Assembly: GCF_014048465.1 (NCBI RefSeq)
Contig: NZ_PDLY01000004.1
Span: 235,344-299,343, forward strand
Direction: 5' to 3'
Length of the DNA stretch: 64,000 nucleotides
From: Bombella mellum
GTDB lineage: Bacteria > Pseudomonadota > Alphaproteobacteria > Acetobacterales > Acetobacteraceae
Of the stretch, positions 63,827 through 64,000 are shown piece after piece (within the stretch, counting starts at the first letter, position 1; each line of letters starts with the position of its first letter). A program made the position numbers and the translations under genes. The notes beneath the pieces are model-generated. The model saw nothing but the letters and a program-made list of their open reading frames with translations, was not told the DNA's origin and made no database searches.

Positions 63827-64000
63827 CCCATTCACCGGCGGCGCTGGGGCGGGAGTTCTGGGGCGGCTGGGGTGATCATTGACAAGAGAATATGGGTTAT
63901 AAAGTAGAGACTGGAAGGGATATGTTGGCGGCGTTTTCGTTGGCGAAGGCTGATGGAAGACGGAAGCTGATGTATCTGACTTTAAGTTTGATGCGTTGAA
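63827..64000 (+). ncRNA. Probable 5' leader of an rRNA operon (16S begins beyond the window)
   Basis: The transcript from the preceding promoter includes TGATCATTGACAAGAGAATATG (in parts, 63873-63892), resembling the boxA antitermination element and spacer motif found ahead of 16S rRNA. GGATATGTTGGCGGCG at 63918 is also a typical acetic acid bacterial leader sequence. The window ends in TTTGATGCGTTGAA, where a 16S start would be expected soon after. No part of mature 16S can be seen. Confidence 0.55.

Overview
The window is chromosomal DNA of a Gram-negative alphaproteobacterium, most likely an acetic acid bacterium (Acetobacteraceae), possibly of the small-genome, host-associated Bombella/Saccharibacter type. 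The grounds are the split b/b' F0 ATP synthase operon with atpI, a cyanide-insensitive bd quinol oxidase, a GMC dehydrogenase with a gluconate-dehydrogenase-type small subunit, the mla/DUF2155 cluster, UbiK and DUF3597 proteins, and fairly GC-rich, strongly biased coding sequence. The genus is inference; no phylogenetic marker is complete here. The window ends in what looks like the promoter and leader of an rRNA operon. I see no insertion sequence, prophage or CRISPR array.

Layout. 1-2.8 kb: cioAB with a 50-codon third cistron that looks like a small bd-oxidase subunit. 2.8-7.1 kb: rho, a GMC oxidoreductase and its probable small partner, separated by a 430 bp gap full of GTAC palindromes. 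7.1-10.3 kb: a 2-oxoglutarate dehydrogenase E2 that lacks its E3-binding domain, DUF3597 and ahcY. 10.4-16.7 kb: ZntB-type transporter, catalase, a hypothetical protein, and a pirin/LysR/WrbA redox module. 16.7-23.5 kb: mutY, a DciA-like protein, serB, miaA, then ilvI and ilvC with no ilvN between them. 23.6-28.9 kb: speD, speE, panB, a solitary gcvT, a small monooxygenase and a ROK fructokinase. 29-33.9 kb: glnA, tldD, an outer-membrane barrel protein and YggT. 33.98 kb: tRNA-Ala(CGC), followed by an AT-richer glycosyltransferase gene.

35.6-39.1 kb: a complete MCE lipid transporter (permease, ATPase, MCE protein, lipoprotein). 39.3-44.3 kb: the F0 operon atpI-B-E-F'-F running directly into two glycosyltransferases. 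44.4-50.3 kb: a protein with a class II ribonucleotide-reductase-like tail, divergent from an operon of mlaD, a small ORF, DUF2155, dsbB and nadE. 50.7 kb: a secreted-looking, repeat-rich acidic protein with a TTG start. 51.7-53.7 kb: tRNA-Gln and a minus-strand group TetR-like, proC, ubiK. 53.9-60.5 kb: a compact plus-strand housekeeping run hldD-lgt-pgeF, rplY-pth-ychF, nadD-rsfS-rlmH. 60.5-63.8 kb: a CHAP-domain wall hydrolase, a metallo-beta-lactamase-fold hydrolase, a DUF192 protein and a UDP-sugar epimerase, then the rRNA leader.

Most genes are housekeeping. The points that depart from expectation are losses or rearrangements within otherwise conserved modules: the E2 without its binding domain, ilvIC without ilvN, gcvT without gcvHP, glnA without glnB, and a ribonucleotide-reductase-like protein without the catalytic part. 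To these add two unexplained elements: the GTAC cluster and the TTG-started repeat protein.
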